From the NCBI GenBank assembly GCA_902791935.1, contig CADAXQ010000020.1, forward strand, positions 1 to 37,701: DNA of 37,701 nt. Reading direction: 5' to 3'. The first letter of the stretch is position 1. Every line of letters starts with the position of its first letter. This DNA is from an uncultured Erysipelotrichaceae bacterium (GTDB lineage Bacteria > Bacillota_I > Bacilli_A > RFN20 > CAG-826). This document shows positions 16,800-26,368 of the stretch, piece after piece. Below the pieces are notes generated by a model. That model was not told the origin of the DNA. It searched no databases and saw only the letters and a program-made list of their open reading frames with translations. Position numbers and translations under genes: made by a program.

Positions 16800-18218
16800 A
16801 TGAGCGAAGAAAACGAGAAAAACGTCATTGTCATTCAAGATGGCAACGAAAAACCAAAAAACGGTTTAACGTGGGGGCGTTATGGCCATTTTATCGCCCA
16901 CTATCGTTGGTGGGTCATCGGCTTCTCTGTGGGTGGCGCAGCGTTGGCGTTCTTACTCACGCAATTCTATCTTTCTCCACGGAAAACCACGTTAAGCGTG
17001 ACCGTTAATTACGATAATATCGCGCTCACAAAGGCTGAGGACGGCACCTATCATTATTTAGATGGCTCCCCGTTCACTTATCTTTCAATTGTCTCAGATC
17101 AAACAATTCAAGAGGCCATCACGAAAGAAAAGGGAAGCTTGGATTTAACGAAAATCAAGGAAAACAGCGCCCTGGTAATCACTCCTGTCACCGATGCTTC
17201 GGGCAAAGAAACTCCTTTGACTTATCAAATCACTGGCAAAGCAGCCTATCTTGGCGGTGTGAATAACGGGGTAAAACTCATTAGTGACCTTGTCACTTCC
17301 GTGCAAGAAAGAGCCTATACCATCGCTTCTGAGTATCAAACAAGCGACTATCTTTCCAATCTCACCAGCGCAAGTGAATTCGAAGACACCATCAAAGCGT
17401 TAAGTACACAATACACGACGGTGGATAACCTGTATCAAAGCGCGTTATCCGTCTTCTCAGGCACCATTGCGCCCGACGGCGTTTCCTTAGATAGCCGTTA
17501 CGATTTATTCCAATCCACTTATACCGAAAGTGGAACCAACGTCTTCGTCTCTTTACGGAACGAACTTCGTCGGAACCGTTATGTGAATTACCAAGACGGG
17601 GAAGAAAGCAAGTGGATTGAATACTACACAAAAGTTGGCAAGAACCAGATTCAAAATTTAAAAGATATTCAAAGTCAAATTACCGTCTTGCAAACGCGGT
17701 TAAACGATTTAAAAAACAGCGGATCCTCCATAACGGATGATAGCGTTGGGGCGGAAATCGTAACCATTTCCCGTTCGTTGCAATCCCTTGAAACGCAAAA
17801 GAGTGCAATTGAAAGCGATCTCGAAATCCTTGGCTACACCTTGAATAGTGTGGCGAACGAATACGAACTCCATGCGGACGATACGTCGATCAATGGCAAA
17901 ATTCAGCATTTGACAAGCCCAAGCGCAAATAATTGGCGAAGCGAATGCCAAAGCTATGCCACGACATTGACTTCCTATGTCGCCAAGTTAACGACGGATA
18001 CCGATTCGGCCGAACAGTTCTACCGCTCGTTGTATACGAAATATAAAAATCGCGTATTCTTCCCCTCAACTGGCGTTTCGGCTTCTGGCGGATATAACGC
18101 TTGGTTAGGCGGGTTCATCGGACTCGTAATTGGTTTCTTAGGCAGTTCCTTGATTTGTTCTGCCGTTGGCATGAGTAAGCTCCACCGCGAAGAAGCAAAA
18201 GCCAAAGAAGAAAAATAA
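16800..18218 (+). CDS. Wzz-like polysaccharide chain-length determinant
   Basis: A 472-residue protein with the two-helix topology of Wzz/polysaccharide co-polymerases: a basic cytoplasmic N-terminus, a membrane helix at about 35-60 (WWVIGFSVGGAALAFLLT), a long extracytoplasmic region with coiled-coil-like stretches (KVGKNQIQNLKDIQSQITVLQTRL around 280-305) and a C-terminal helix at about 437-460 (AWLGGFIGLVIGFLGSSL). Such proteins set polymer length in capsule or exopolysaccharide export. No tyrosine kinase domain is fused and none is nearby. Convergent to the sugar transferase gene. Sequence match to the family is loose, so topology carries the call. Confidence 0.65.
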   Translation: MSEENEKNVIVIQDGNEKPKNGLTWGRYGHFIAHYRWWVIGFSVGGAALAFLLTQFYLSPRKTTLSVTVNYDNIALTKAEDGTYHYLDGSPFTYLSIVSDQTIQEAITKEKGSLDLTKIKENSALVITPVTDASGKETPLTYQITGKAAYLGGVNNGVKLISDLVTSVQERAYTIASEYQTSDYLSNLTSASEFEDTIKALSTQYTTVDNLYQSALSVFSGTIAPDGVSLDSRYDLFQSTYTESGTNVFVSLRNELRRNRYVNYQDGEESKWIEYYTKVGKNQIQNLKDIQSQITVLQTRLNDLKNSGSSITDDSVGAEIVTISRSLQSLETQKSAIESDLEILGYTLNSVANEYELHADDTSINGKIQHLTSPSANNWRSECQSYATTLTSYVAKLTTDTDSAEQFYRSLYTKYKNRVFFPSTGVSASGGYNAWLGGFIGLVIGFLGSSLICSAVGMSKLHREEAKAKEEK

Positions 18219-18231
18219 CATTTCTAGCATG

Positions 18232-18260
18232 ACTGCCGCCTCAATGGGCGGCAGTTTTTT
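18232..18260 (+). terminator. terminator of the Wzz-like gene
   Basis: ACTGCCGCC (18232-18240) pairs with GGCGGCAGT (18247-18255) and is followed by six Ts. The stem begins 14 bases after the stop codon. Confidence 0.92.
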
Positions 18261-18264
18261 CTAC

Positions 18265-18290
18265 AAAAAATCCTCCCGTGAAGAGAGGAT
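18265..18290 (-). terminator. terminator of the sugar-phosphate transferase gene
   Basis: On the minus strand ATCCTC (18285-18290) pairs with GAGGAT (18270-18275) around a 9-base loop and is followed by a T-run (18265-18270). It faces the previous terminator, insulating the convergent pair. Confidence 0.8.
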
Positions 18291-18308
18291 TATCGATATA
18301 CGGATGGC

Positions 18309-19064
18309 TTATTCAGCGCCCGAACCTTTTAAGACAGCCGGAATCGTCAAGAGAATCAATTCAAGGTCAAGTCCAAGCGAACGATAAGCGAAGTAATCCA
18401 GCGTCAAACGGCTACGACGACCAGATTCATAAGAGACATCACTCCGTCCATAGACTTGCCAATAACCAGTAAGACCTGGTTTAGCAGAGAGAATGACCGC
18501 TTGTTCAGCTGGTGTGAAGTTCTCTTCGATCTCGCGTTTCGTGACCGGACGAGGTCCAACAACGGACATATTCCCAATCCAGATGTTGAAGAGCTGAGGG
18601 AGCTCATCAATGGATGTCTTCCGTAAGAAGCGGCCGACTTTGGTAATACGGGGATCGTTTTTGACTTTCCGTTCCCGTTTCCACTCCACCATTTGCGCAG
18701 GAGAGAGATATTTCGTGGGGTTCGATTCCGAGTCGATATACATCGAACGGAATTTTAAGACATCGATGATTTTGCCATTTTGTCCCACCCGTTTATCGCG
18801 GAATAAGATGGGGCCGCGGCTTGTCAATTTGACAGCGAGGGCGGCCGCGCATAAAACCGGCGACAATACCACAATGGCAAGCGAGGAAGCCACCACGTCA
18901 AAAAGACGCTTGACGGCAAAATAGAAACGTCCGACTTTCCGTTGCGGAATGTAGTCCAAATCAACGACGTTCTCGTTGACTTGGTTCAAATAACGAGATC
19001 CGCGCGCATAAGGATAGACAACAGCCGCATCATCAAATCCATTTTGTTCTTCAGAATCTGCCAT
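18309..19064 (-). CDS. monotopic undecaprenyl-phosphate sugar-1-phosphate transferase
   Basis: A 251-residue member of the bacterial sugar transferase family (PF02397). It has one reentrant hydrophobic segment at about 55-80 (LFDVVASSLAIVVLSPVLCAAA), then PILFRDKRVGQNGK, VLKFRSMY, LRKTSIDELPQLFNI, SVVGPRP and KPGLTGYWQV, the full set of family motifs including the DE pair. It transfers a sugar-1-phosphate from a nucleotide sugar to undecaprenyl phosphate to start capsule, exopolysaccharide or glycan assembly. AAAGGAGG lies about 11 bases upstream of the ATG. With the Wzz-like gene it is the only polysaccharide gene pair here; polymerase and glycosyltransferases are absent. Confidence 0.9.
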   Translation of the reverse strand: MADSEEQNGFDDAAVVYPYARGSRYLNQVNENVVDLDYIPQRKVGRFYFAVKRLFDVVASSLAIVVLSPVLCAAALAVKLTSRGPILFRDKRVGQNGKIIDVLKFRSMYIDSESNPTKYLSPAQMVEWKRERKVKNDPRITKVGRFLRKTSIDELPQLFNIWIGNMSVVGPRPVTKREIEENFTPAEQAVILSAKPGLTGYWQVYGRSDVSYESGRRSRLTLDYFAYRSLGLDLELILLTIPAVLKGSGAE

Positions 19065-19352
19065 ATCTGTATGTCCCCTCCTTTTCGGACAAGTGGCATT
19101 TTACACTATCTTTAAGAAATAGCAACTTTTAAAAATGGAAATATCAACAAACGTTAGGAAAAGTGCTAAAAATTTACGAAATTATCCGTTTTTCATCATA
19201 AAATCGAATTATTGCAATATCCCTATGTTTTCCCAAGTCTTCTAGATTTTGGCGGATTTTTTCGCAAATATCGATTTTCTTTCAAACGCACGCCTACGCG
19301 CGCACATCCCCTTGTTTTGTTTATAATTTGTTAATGCTAGGAGTGCAAAAAT
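19065..19352. other. divergent intergenic region
   Basis: About 290 bases between divergent genes. It holds the ribosome site of the sugar transferase at the left and a TATAAT at 19322-19327, 25 bases before the glycosidase ATG, with no good -35. The central part is A+T-rich and shows no open frame, clear operator or RNA fold that I can support. Confidence 0.5.
19322..19327 (+). promoter_or_regulatory. -10 element of the GH106-like gene
   Basis: TATAAT precedes TAGGAG (ribosome site, about 19338-19343) and the ATG at 19353. The -35 position is C+G-rich and does not match consensus. Confidence 0.5.
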
Positions 19353-22157
19353 ATGAAGGAAGTCGAAGCAAAGTATCATTGTCTGCCTTTTTGGAGTTGG
19401 AATGACGATTTAGATCCCAAGGAGCTCGAAGCGCAAATCGAATGGATGCACAAGAACGGAGTGGGTGGCTTTTTCATGCACGCCCGTGGCGGCTTAATCA
19501 CGCCATACTTGGGAACAAAATGGTTCGAATGCGTAGAAGCAGCTGGCAAAAAAGCAAAAGAACTGGGCATGGAGGCCTATGCCTATGACGAAAATGGTTG
19601 GCCCAGTGGCTTTGCTGGCGGAAAACTTCTGACGGATATTGAGAACCATGACCGTTATTTAACGGCTGATCATGGCCCTTATGATCCCAAAGCAAAAGTA
19701 TGTTATGACGATTCGGGGAAAACGCTTGTCCGTGCCACCCAAGGAGAGAACTTACTCCGCGTATATGACCACTATAGTCCTTCTACTGCCGATATTCTTA
19801 ACGGGGATGTCGTGGATCAATTTATTGCCTTAACACACGAAGAATATAAAAAACGGGATGACTATGGCTTAAAAGGATTCTTCACGGATGAGCCACAGTA
19901 TTTCCGTTGGGGTTCTGGGCCAGCATTTACGAAAGTGCTTCCAGCTTATTATGAAGCCACCTATCATCAAGATTTCTTAGATGGGGTTGGCTTATTATTC
20001 GAAGAAAAAGAAGGGTATGAAGAATTCCGTTACCGTTATTGGCTAGCGATGCAACATTTGATGCTACAAAACTGGGCGAAGAAAATCGATGACTGGTGTC
20101 ATAAAAATGGCTATCAACTGACGGGCCACTATTGCGAAGAAGTCTCCTTGCAGTCCCAAATGATGTGCTGCGCCGGTATTTCTTCGTTCTATGAATACGA
20201 AGATATTCCTGGCGTGGACTGGTTAGGACGGAATGTTCCCTTTGATATCACGCCGAAGCAGGTTGGTTCCGTAGCCGCGCAACTCGGGAAGAAACAAGTC
20301 TTAGCCGAAGAGTTTGCGTGCTGTGGCTGGGACGTCACGCCTTTAGAGTTGAAACGCATCGCCGAAGCGTTAATGGCGGGTGGCGTCAATCTCATGTGCC
20401 TCCACTTAACGCCATACGATGAACGTGGGCAAAGAAAAAGGGACTATCCCGCCCATTATTCGCCCGTGAATCCTTGGGTGAAAAAAGATTTCAAGGCGTT
20501 TAATGATTATTTTGCTGCGTTAGGAAAAATTCTTTCGGAGTCTGAAGAAATCGCGCCGGTTGGTGTATTCCATCCAATCCGTAGCGCTTATCTTAAAATG
20601 CGGAAAGACTTGCCTTACTGGGGTATGCAAGAACTCGATGAAAAATTGGTCGATGCCGTTTCGAAACTATCTGCCTCACAAATTCTCTATCATTTCTTAG
20701 ACGAAACCGTCATGGAAGGTCATGCCCACGTCGAAGGGAACACGTTAGTGGTTGGAAAATGCCGTTATTCGTATTTGGTATTCCCTTTCTGCCTAACGAT
20801 GGGCAAGAAATTTGAATCGTTGCTCCATGAATATGTCAATAACGGCGGAAAAGTATTGTTACTTGACCAAAAACCGACCTATCTTGAAGGTCAGCCTTAT
20901 GACTATCCATATTTAAAGAGCAACATCACTTGGGATGAACTTTGTAAAGCCATGCCGTTCCATGTCGTTCCTAACTCCTACATCCGTTCCACTTATCGAA
21001 GAGACGGCCAAGGAAAAGAGTTCTTGTTTGTTGCTAACGTGACGAATCAAGAAACCACGCTTTCGGTGCAAAAAGATGGCGCCATTTCGTTTGAAGCATA
21101 CGATGTGGAGACCGATCAAAAGACGGCTTTGCCTTTAACGTTCCGCCTTGCGCCAGGCGAATCGCGTATTCTTTCATTCTCTTCAAAACCATGTCATCCG
21201 CTTCCCATCCCCGAGAAAGTCACATTGGGCCCCGTATTCCACGTGGTCGGAAATCCGGAAAACTATCTTACGTTAGATACAATGCGTTATTCGAAAGATG
21301 GCATCCACTACTCCGATTTCTACGCGGACATGGGCTTATTTGATAAATTGCTCCATGACCGTTATGAAGGCGATATCTATCTCCGTTATGAATGTGAGGT
21401 ACGACATTTACCCACCCATTGTCTTCTTTACGTTGAAAAATCCGAGAATATGGCGGTTTCCTGTAACGGAATCCCATTATCGTTAGTAGGTCATGCGCCC
21501 AACGAAAAAGCCTTACTTGCCTATGATATCTATCCTGCTTTAAAGGCTGGTAACAACGAAATCGTGGTACGGTTCCATTATTTCCAAAAACCAGAAGTCT
21601 ATGAGGTTCTCTTTGGCGGCGGCACTGAATCCTTAAAGAACTGTCTTTCTTATGACAGCAACATTGAAGCGGTTTACCTCAAAGGCGATTTCGGTGTCTA
21701 TGGCGACTTCAAACCCGGCCATCAACCTGACGTGTTGCTCGGCGAACATTTCTATCTTGATAAGCAGAAGAAAGAAATCCGTTCTTTGATTGAAGACGGA
21801 TATCCCTTCTTCCGCGGCGATATCGTATTAGAACAAGACCTTGCGTTAAAAAATCCCAATGTTGTTTTGTCAATTCCAGGTCGTTTCCAAGAGCTAGAGG
21901 TGTCAATTTTTGAACAACCTATCGGCAAGATGTTGTGGAAACAAGAATTAGACCTATCTCCTTTTGCAAAAATCGGTCACAATAAAATCACTTTGACGTT
22001 GACCGTCAGTAACCGCAATCTGCTTGGGCCCTTCCATGCTGATGAAGAAGAGCCGCTTGCCGTCGGTCCCTATATCTTCGAGATGGACGGATTGTGGGAA
22101 GACGGAAGAAGCACGCACTATCGTCCTTCTTATTCCTTCGTCAAAACAATTTTGTGA
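19353..22157 (+). CDS. GH106-like glycosidase, putative alpha-L-rhamnosidase
   Basis: A 934-residue protein with the start typical of the GH106/PF17132-like group: PFWSWNDDLDPKELEAQIEWM, GVGGFFMHARGGL and AYAYDENGWPSGFAGGK. These segments form one (beta/alpha)8 barrel with conserved acidic residues; the last 350 residues look like beta-sandwich domains. No signal peptide is present, so it acts on imported oligosaccharides in the cytoplasm. Rhamnosidase activity is inferred from family resemblance and from rhaB, rhaD and fucO nearby; other glycosidic specificities occur in related proteins. A flavoprotein gene follows 19 bases downstream. Confidence 0.7.
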   Translation: MKEVEAKYHCLPFWSWNDDLDPKELEAQIEWMHKNGVGGFFMHARGGLITPYLGTKWFECVEAAGKKAKELGMEAYAYDENGWPSGFAGGKLLTDIENHDRYLTADHGPYDPKAKVCYDDSGKTLVRATQGENLLRVYDHYSPSTADILNGDVVDQFIALTHEEYKKRDDYGLKGFFTDEPQYFRWGSGPAFTKVLPAYYEATYHQDFLDGVGLLFEEKEGYEEFRYRYWLAMQHLMLQNWAKKIDDWCHKNGYQLTGHYCEEVSLQSQMMCCAGISSFYEYEDIPGVDWLGRNVPFDITPKQVGSVAAQLGKKQVLAEEFACCGWDVTPLELKRIAEALMAGGVNLMCLHLTPYDERGQRKRDYPAHYSPVNPWVKKDFKAFNDYFAALGKILSESEEIAPVGVFHPIRSAYLKMRKDLPYWGMQELDEKLVDAVSKLSASQILYHFLDETVMEGHAHVEGNTLVVGKCRYSYLVFPFCLTMGKKFESLLHEYVNNGGKVLLLDQKPTYLEGQPYDYPYLKSNITWDELCKAMPFHVVPNSYIRSTYRRDGQGKEFLFVANVTNQETTLSVQKDGAISFEAYDVETDQKTALPLTFRLAPGESRILSFSSKPCHPLPIPEKVTLGPVFHVVGNPENYLTLDTMRYSKDGIHYSDFYADMGLFDKLLHDRYEGDIYLRYECEVRHLPTHCLLYVEKSENMAVSCNGIPLSLVGHAPNEKALLAYDIYPALKAGNNEIVVRFHYFQKPEVYEVLFGGGTESLKNCLSYDSNIEAVYLKGDFGVYGDFKPGHQPDVLLGEHFYLDKQKKEIRSLIEDGYPFFRGDIVLEQDLALKNPNVVLSIPGRFQELEVSIFEQPIGKMLWKQELDLSPFAKIGHNKITLTLTVSNRNLLGPFHADEEEPLAVGPYIFEMDGLWEDGRSTHYRPSYSFVKTIL

Positions 22158-22176
22158 AATCGAAAGGAAAACTCAA

Positions 22177-22878
22177 ATGAAAATTCTCACCCTGGACGGG
22201 TCGCCGAAACCCGCTGGAAAAAGTGACACGTTCCGCCTATCTTCTCGTTTCTTAGCTGGTTTGATGAAACAAGACGGCATGACGAACGAAACGATTCGCC
22301 TCATCGACAAAAACATTAAACCTTGCATCGGCTGCTTCCAATGCTGGCACCGCAAGGACGGCACTTGCATCATTGAAGACGATGATCAAAACGAACTACT
22401 CGCCAAATTCCGCGATGCCGACATCGTGCTTTTGTCGTTCCCGCTCTACTTCTACTCTATTCCTTCACATGTAAAGGCGTTCTTAGACCGCACTTTGCCC
22501 CTTCATCAAAGTCAAATGGTTCAAGAAGGGAACCGCATTGCCTTCCAACCCATTGAAGGATTGAAACACACGAAGTTTGTCATTATCTCAGGTTGTGGCT
22601 TCCCACAATGGGATGGCAACTTCACGGCCTTGGACATCATCTGCAAAAACGCGTTTGGCCCCGATTCCACTCGTATCTTCGTTTCGGAAACCCCAATGCT
22701 TCATCAAGAAGCAGCTAAACCGGTTACTGAACCACTCCTTCAAAGGTTTGAAGCGGCTGGTGAAGAATTCGCGAAGAATGGTTGTCTAAGCGATGCAACG
22801 CTCAAGTCACTAACCACGCCGATGTTGCCAGAAAAAGACTACATGGACTACGCGAATGCGCGCCATGCGAAGTATTGA
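22177..22878 (+). CDS. NADPH-dependent FMN reductase / iron-sulfur flavoprotein-like
   Basis: A 233-residue flavodoxin-fold protein. SPKPAGKSDT near the N-terminus binds the FMN phosphate; PCIGCFQCWHRKDGTCIIEDD (about 49-69) matches the cysteine-rich segment of iron-sulfur flavoproteins; SFPLYFYSIPSHVKAFLDR is the conserved second flavin loop. It likely reduces flavin, quinones or other acceptors with NAD(P)H. The ATG at 22177 is supported by GAAAGGA 9 bases upstream, which excludes the longer frame from 22024. Co-transcribed with the glycosidase. Confidence 0.8.
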   Translation: MKILTLDGSPKPAGKSDTFRLSSRFLAGLMKQDGMTNETIRLIDKNIKPCIGCFQCWHRKDGTCIIEDDDQNELLAKFRDADIVLLSFPLYFYSIPSHVKAFLDRTLPLHQSQMVQEGNRIAFQPIEGLKHTKFVIISGCGFPQWDGNFTALDIICKNAFGPDSTRIFVSETPMLHQEAAKPVTEPLLQRFEAAGEEFAKNGCLSDATLKSLTTPMLPEKDYMDYANARHAKY

Positions 22879-22897
22879 TTCTTACCAATAACGATAT

Positions 22898-22927
22898 ACG
22901 GATGCCTTAAATGGGCACCCGTTTTTT
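22898..22927 (+). terminator. terminator of the glycosidase-flavoprotein operon
   Basis: ACGGATGCC (22898-22906) pairs with GGCACCCGT (22914-22922) with one A-C mismatch and is followed by TTTTTT. Confidence 0.82.
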
Positions 22928-22938
22928 GTTTTCCTAAG

Positions 22939-22960
22939 AAAAAGGCCAGGCGATTGGCCT
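22939..22960 (-). terminator. terminator of fakB-fakA
   Basis: AGGCCA (22943-22948) pairs with TGGCCT (22955-22960) around a 6-base loop; on the minus strand a T-run follows (22939-22943). It begins 22 bases after the fakA stop and faces the previous terminator. Confidence 0.82.
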
Positions 22961-22982
22961 GACCTAATTGGAATTGCTGATG

Positions 22983-24674
22983 TTATTCTAGCGCCATGAT
23001 AAACGGATACACCGGTTGCCCGCCGACAATCTCCACCACATCCATCATGGGGTAAGTCTTTTGGAAATAAGCTTTAAGATCTGCTTTCATCTTTTCGGTG
23101 GCATCTTTGCCATAGAACACGGTGAAAACCGATTTCTCATCGACATTGGGAATGGCCTTTAACATCTTGATGACAGCTTTTAAGATGGCGCGATCGTGAG
23201 AGACAACGCTTCCGCCATGAATGCCGATATAGTCGCCTTTCTTGATGGAAATGCCATTATTGACAGAATCACGGATGGCGCGCGAAACCTCTAACGGAAT
23301 CACGTTATGGATCTGTTCTTCCATGATATCGATGTTGTCTTGAACGGATTGATCGACAAAGTCCACCATCGATAAGGCACTATAAGCTTCGACAATCGAC
23401 TTCGAAGGAATGACATGTACCTTTGATTTCGTATACATGCTGGCTGCTTGTTTTGCCGTCATGATGATGTTGCCGTTATTCGGGAAAACAATGATGTCGT
23501 CGGCGTTCACGTACTCAAAGGCATTCAAGAAGTCTTCGGCGCTTGGGTTCATGGTTTGGCCACCCGAGATGACGCCTGCTACGCCCATATCTTTGAAAAG
23601 CTTCTCGATTTCAGGAGATGAAGCAACCGATACTACTTGGACTTTGGAGTGATCTAATTGCCGATGCAAATCATCAGACGTTTTCACGTTTTTGCCAGTG
23701 ATCGGCATTTCTTTTAACAACTTTTCGTTATGCTGAATCGTCATGTTCTCCATTTTGAATGTGACAAATTCGCCGAATTGTTGCGCATATTGGATGGCTT
23801 TCCAAGGTTCTTTCGCGTGGACGTGGATTTTCACAATGGTGCCTTGGTGAATGGCCACAATGGAATCACCAAACGTGCTGAAATAATCAATCATCGCTTG
23901 GAGATCGAATTTTGCTGGATCGCCCTTGCTTTTTAAGAGTTGCAAGATGAATTCGGTGCAATATCCGAATTCCAAAACGGAATTTTCGTTGAACGTCGCG
24001 GCTTCATCGGCGCTGACGCCACTCGTCGGGCCATTAAAGACCGTGTCAGATAATTCTTCGCCCATGATTTGCTTTCCCATGCCTTCCATGGTGTAAAGCA
24101 AGCCTAGGCCACCAGAATCAATGACACCCGCTTCTTTTAACACCGGCAATAAGTCTGGTGTTTTATCGAGCGAGATGTGCATTTGTTCGAGTAACACTTT
24201 AAAAAGTGTTTCGAAATCCGGAATTTCATTGAGATGGTCGTAGACGTATTGCGTGCTTTCTCTTGCGACCGTAAGAATGGTTCCTTCCACTGGGGCAGGA
24301 ACTGCTTTATACGCGACTTTTGTGCCGTTTAACAAAGCAGAGGCGAATTGCGCCACGTTTGCTTTCTTTAGTCCTTTTAAGGCATCGGAGATGCCAGCAA
24401 AGAATTGCGAGGTAATCACGCCAGAGTTGCCACGGGCGCCCATTAACATCCCTGCGGCGCATTGGGTCACCACATCACCTAAGTTATTGTGGTTGGCTTT
24501 TTTCATGGCTTTCACGCCGCCATCGAGCGTGGCACAAATGTTCGTTCCCGTGTCCCCGTCGGGGATTGGGAAGACATTCAACCCATTGACTGTTTCGTAG
24601 TGGGACTTCAAATCCTTGAAGCCGTTTTCCACCATGCGTTCATAGGTTTTGCCGTCGAGAATTGTAGTTGCCAT
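22983..24674 (-). CDS. fakA: fatty acid kinase subunit FakA (DAK2/YloV)
   Basis: A 563-residue protein in the FakA family, which phosphorylates fatty acids bound to FakB so that exogenous fatty acids enter phospholipid synthesis. The N-terminal DAK2 domain shows NVFPIPDGDTGTN (residues about 33-45, metal/ATP aspartates) and GARGNSGVI; a linker with EFGYCTEFIL and the C-terminal DegV-like half follow. Length matches Staphylococcus FakA (548 aa). It lies 24 bases after fakB in the same direction. No clear ribosome site precedes its ATG, so expression may depend on coupling to fakB. Confidence 0.9.
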   Translation of the reverse strand: MATTILDGKTYERMVENGFKDLKSHYETVNGLNVFPIPDGDTGTNICATLDGGVKAMKKANHNNLGDVVTQCAAGMLMGARGNSGVITSQFFAGISDALKGLKKANVAQFASALLNGTKVAYKAVPAPVEGTILTVARESTQYVYDHLNEIPDFETLFKVLLEQMHISLDKTPDLLPVLKEAGVIDSGGLGLLYTMEGMGKQIMGEELSDTVFNGPTSGVSADEAATFNENSVLEFGYCTEFILQLLKSKGDPAKFDLQAMIDYFSTFGDSIVAIHQGTIVKIHVHAKEPWKAIQYAQQFGEFVTFKMENMTIQHNEKLLKEMPITGKNVKTSDDLHRQLDHSKVQVVSVASSPEIEKLFKDMGVAGVISGGQTMNPSAEDFLNAFEYVNADDIIVFPNNGNIIMTAKQAASMYTKSKVHVIPSKSIVEAYSALSMVDFVDQSVQDNIDIMEEQIHNVIPLEVSRAIRDSVNNGISIKKGDYIGIHGGSVVSHDRAILKAVIKMLKAIPNVDEKSVFTVFYGKDATEKMKADLKAYFQKTYPMMDVVEIVGGQPVYPFIMALE

Positions 24675-24698
24675 AAGATAACGATTGCTTGAATGAGG

Positions 24699-25607
24699 TT
24701 ATTTGCCGATTACGTCGACTTTTTTGCCATAGCAATAGATGACTAAGGTACCAGGGCCAGTAGAACCACCAATGATCGGACCAATAATGCCGATATGCAC
24801 TTCTTGCGGATGAGCCAAGGTTTTTAATTGTTCTGCGCAGAACGCAGCGCCTTCTGGATCATCAGCATGTGCAACATAGACGGTTTGGTGTTCGATGTCT
24901 TCCGCCGAGGCAATCGCATCTTTGACGATTTCCATGAGCGAAGCTTTCCGGCCTTTCACTTTCTTGATGGCATAGTTATTGCCCATCGCATCCGAAATCA
25001 AAATCGGTTTGACGGCAAGGATGTTGCCAAAGAAGGCGGAGGAGGCTTTCACCCGGCCTGCCCGTTTTAAATAAGTGAGGTTTTCTGTGGTGCCCCATTG
25101 ATTGAACTTCAATTTATTTTCTTCAATCCAAGCGGCAATTTCATCGATGCTCTTGCCTTCTTCGCTCATGTTACGAGCGCGGATGGCCATATCGCCTTGG
25201 GCATAGCCAGAGATTAAAGAGTCGATGCAAATAATCTTCCGTTCGGGGAAGCGTTCCCGTAATTCTTTGGCCACTTGTTGCGCCAAATCAATCGAACGAG
25301 AAAGCGCGCTGGAGCAAGCGATATAAAGAACATCATTGCCAGCTTCTAATGCGGGAACGAAACAATTCAAGAATTCTTGACGGGTGACTTGAGCCGTATA
25401 GATTTTTTGACCTTTGCGCATCACGTCGTAAAGTTTCTTTGGATCATATCCTTGATCCCAATCGAGCGAAGCACGGATTTCATGATCCTTATCATCAGCT
25501 GGGTCATGGAATGATACGCTCATCGCGCAATATTGAATGTCATATTTTTTCCGTAGTTCAGCATCTAAATCGCCGGTCGAATCAATGAAGATAGATAGTT
25601 TTGCCAT
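24699..25607 (-). CDS. fakB: DegV family fatty-acid-binding protein FakB
   Basis: A 302-residue DegV protein that holds a single fatty acid in a buried pocket and presents it to FakA. Visible family marks are SIFIDSTGDL at the start, TAQVTRQEFLNCF, CSSALSRSIDLAQ, IDSLISGYAQG and TENLTYLKRAGRV, the usual acyl-pocket segment. AAGGAG 9-10 bases upstream of the ATG at 25607 and a TATGAT at 25632-25637 mark the operon start. Which acyl chains it prefers cannot be told. Confidence 0.88.
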   Translation of the reverse strand: MAKLSIFIDSTGDLDAELRKKYDIQYCAMSVSFHDPADDKDHEIRASLDWDQGYDPKKLYDVMRKGQKIYTAQVTRQEFLNCFVPALEAGNDVLYIACSSALSRSIDLAQQVAKELRERFPERKIICIDSLISGYAQGDMAIRARNMSEEGKSIDEIAAWIEENKLKFNQWGTTENLTYLKRAGRVKASSAFFGNILAVKPILISDAMGNNYAIKKVKGRKASLMEIVKDAIASAEDIEHQTVYVAHADDPEGAAFCAEQLKTLAHPQEVHIGIIGPIIGGSTGPGTLVIYCYGKKVDVIGK

Positions 25608-25717
25608 AATAAACTCCTTAAAAGCGTCTATATCATAACGCGAAAATCGTTGTATTTCTCTTGTTCTTTTTCCGAATGAAAAAGAATGAACGGGAAAATT
25701 TAATGATGTTCAAAAAA

Positions 25718-26299
25718 TCAGTGTTTTTTCGTGAGATATTCCTTTCCAACTGAGAATGCTTTGCCTGCTTTTGGGCCAATTTCATAATAAGTTGCGTCAA
25801 GGGAAGAGAACAAAATCGGTTTCCAAGCTTCGAAATTAAAGGAACCGTCCGCGTTTAAAATCGTTTCGTCGGCCAAAACATTCACGATTTCGCCATAGAC
25901 CATGTAGTTTCCTTCGTCATCGCGATAATCTTTGTGAAAACGGCATTCTAGCGTTAAAGGGTATTCTTCGATAACGGGGGCCTTGACATGCTTTGAAGGG
26001 ACGGCGTGTAATCCGGAGCGTTCGAATTTGTCTTGCACGACGTTTCCAGAAGCCATGCCAAAATAATCGGATGCCGCCATCAAAGGTTTTGTGGCTAACG
26101 AAATCGTAAAATCGCTGCCTGCCTTCATATTTTTCACGGTTTTATGGCTTTCTGTTAAATTGCAAAGCACCATGTTGCTGTCGCATAACGTGCCCCAAGC
26201 CATATTCATGACATCCACTTTCCCATCGGGACCATATGTTGCAATCATGGCAACTGGCATTGGGAAAAGATAGTCTTTGACACCCAAATCTTTTTTCAT
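25718..26299 (-). CDS. flavin reductase-like domain protein
   Basis: A 193-residue protein of the flavin reductase (split beta-barrel FMN-binding) family. PMPVAMIATYGPDGKVDVMNMAWGTLCD at the N-terminus is the characteristic flavin-binding segment, followed by LTESHKTVKNMKAGSDFTISLA. Such proteins bind FMN and reduce flavins with NAD(P)H for partner oxidoreductases; the partner is not evident. A strong GGAGGA lies about 11 bases upstream of the ATG. A hydrophobic anchor is absent. It follows the HAD gene after 69 bases and precedes fakB. Confidence 0.82.
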   Translation of the reverse strand: MKKDLGVKDYLFPMPVAMIATYGPDGKVDVMNMAWGTLCDSNMVLCNLTESHKTVKNMKAGSDFTISLATKPLMAASDYFGMASGNVVQDKFERSGLHAVPSKHVKAPVIEEYPLTLECRFHKDYRDDEGNYMVYGEIVNVLADETILNADGSFNFEAWKPILFSSLDATYYEIGPKAGKAFSVGKEYLTKKH

Positions 26300-26368
26300 C
26301 GAGAGATTCCTCCTCGTTTCTGCCTCTTATTTTATAAGGATATAAAGGGAGACAAAAGAGCAAGGCGT

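Noticed and set aside
18291..22910. Near-identical 21-base word containing CGATATACGGATG at 18294 and 22892
   Set aside because: 19 of 21 bases match and both copies lie just past stop codons, but one such pair is about what chance allows in a window this long, and the second copy is part of a terminator stem.
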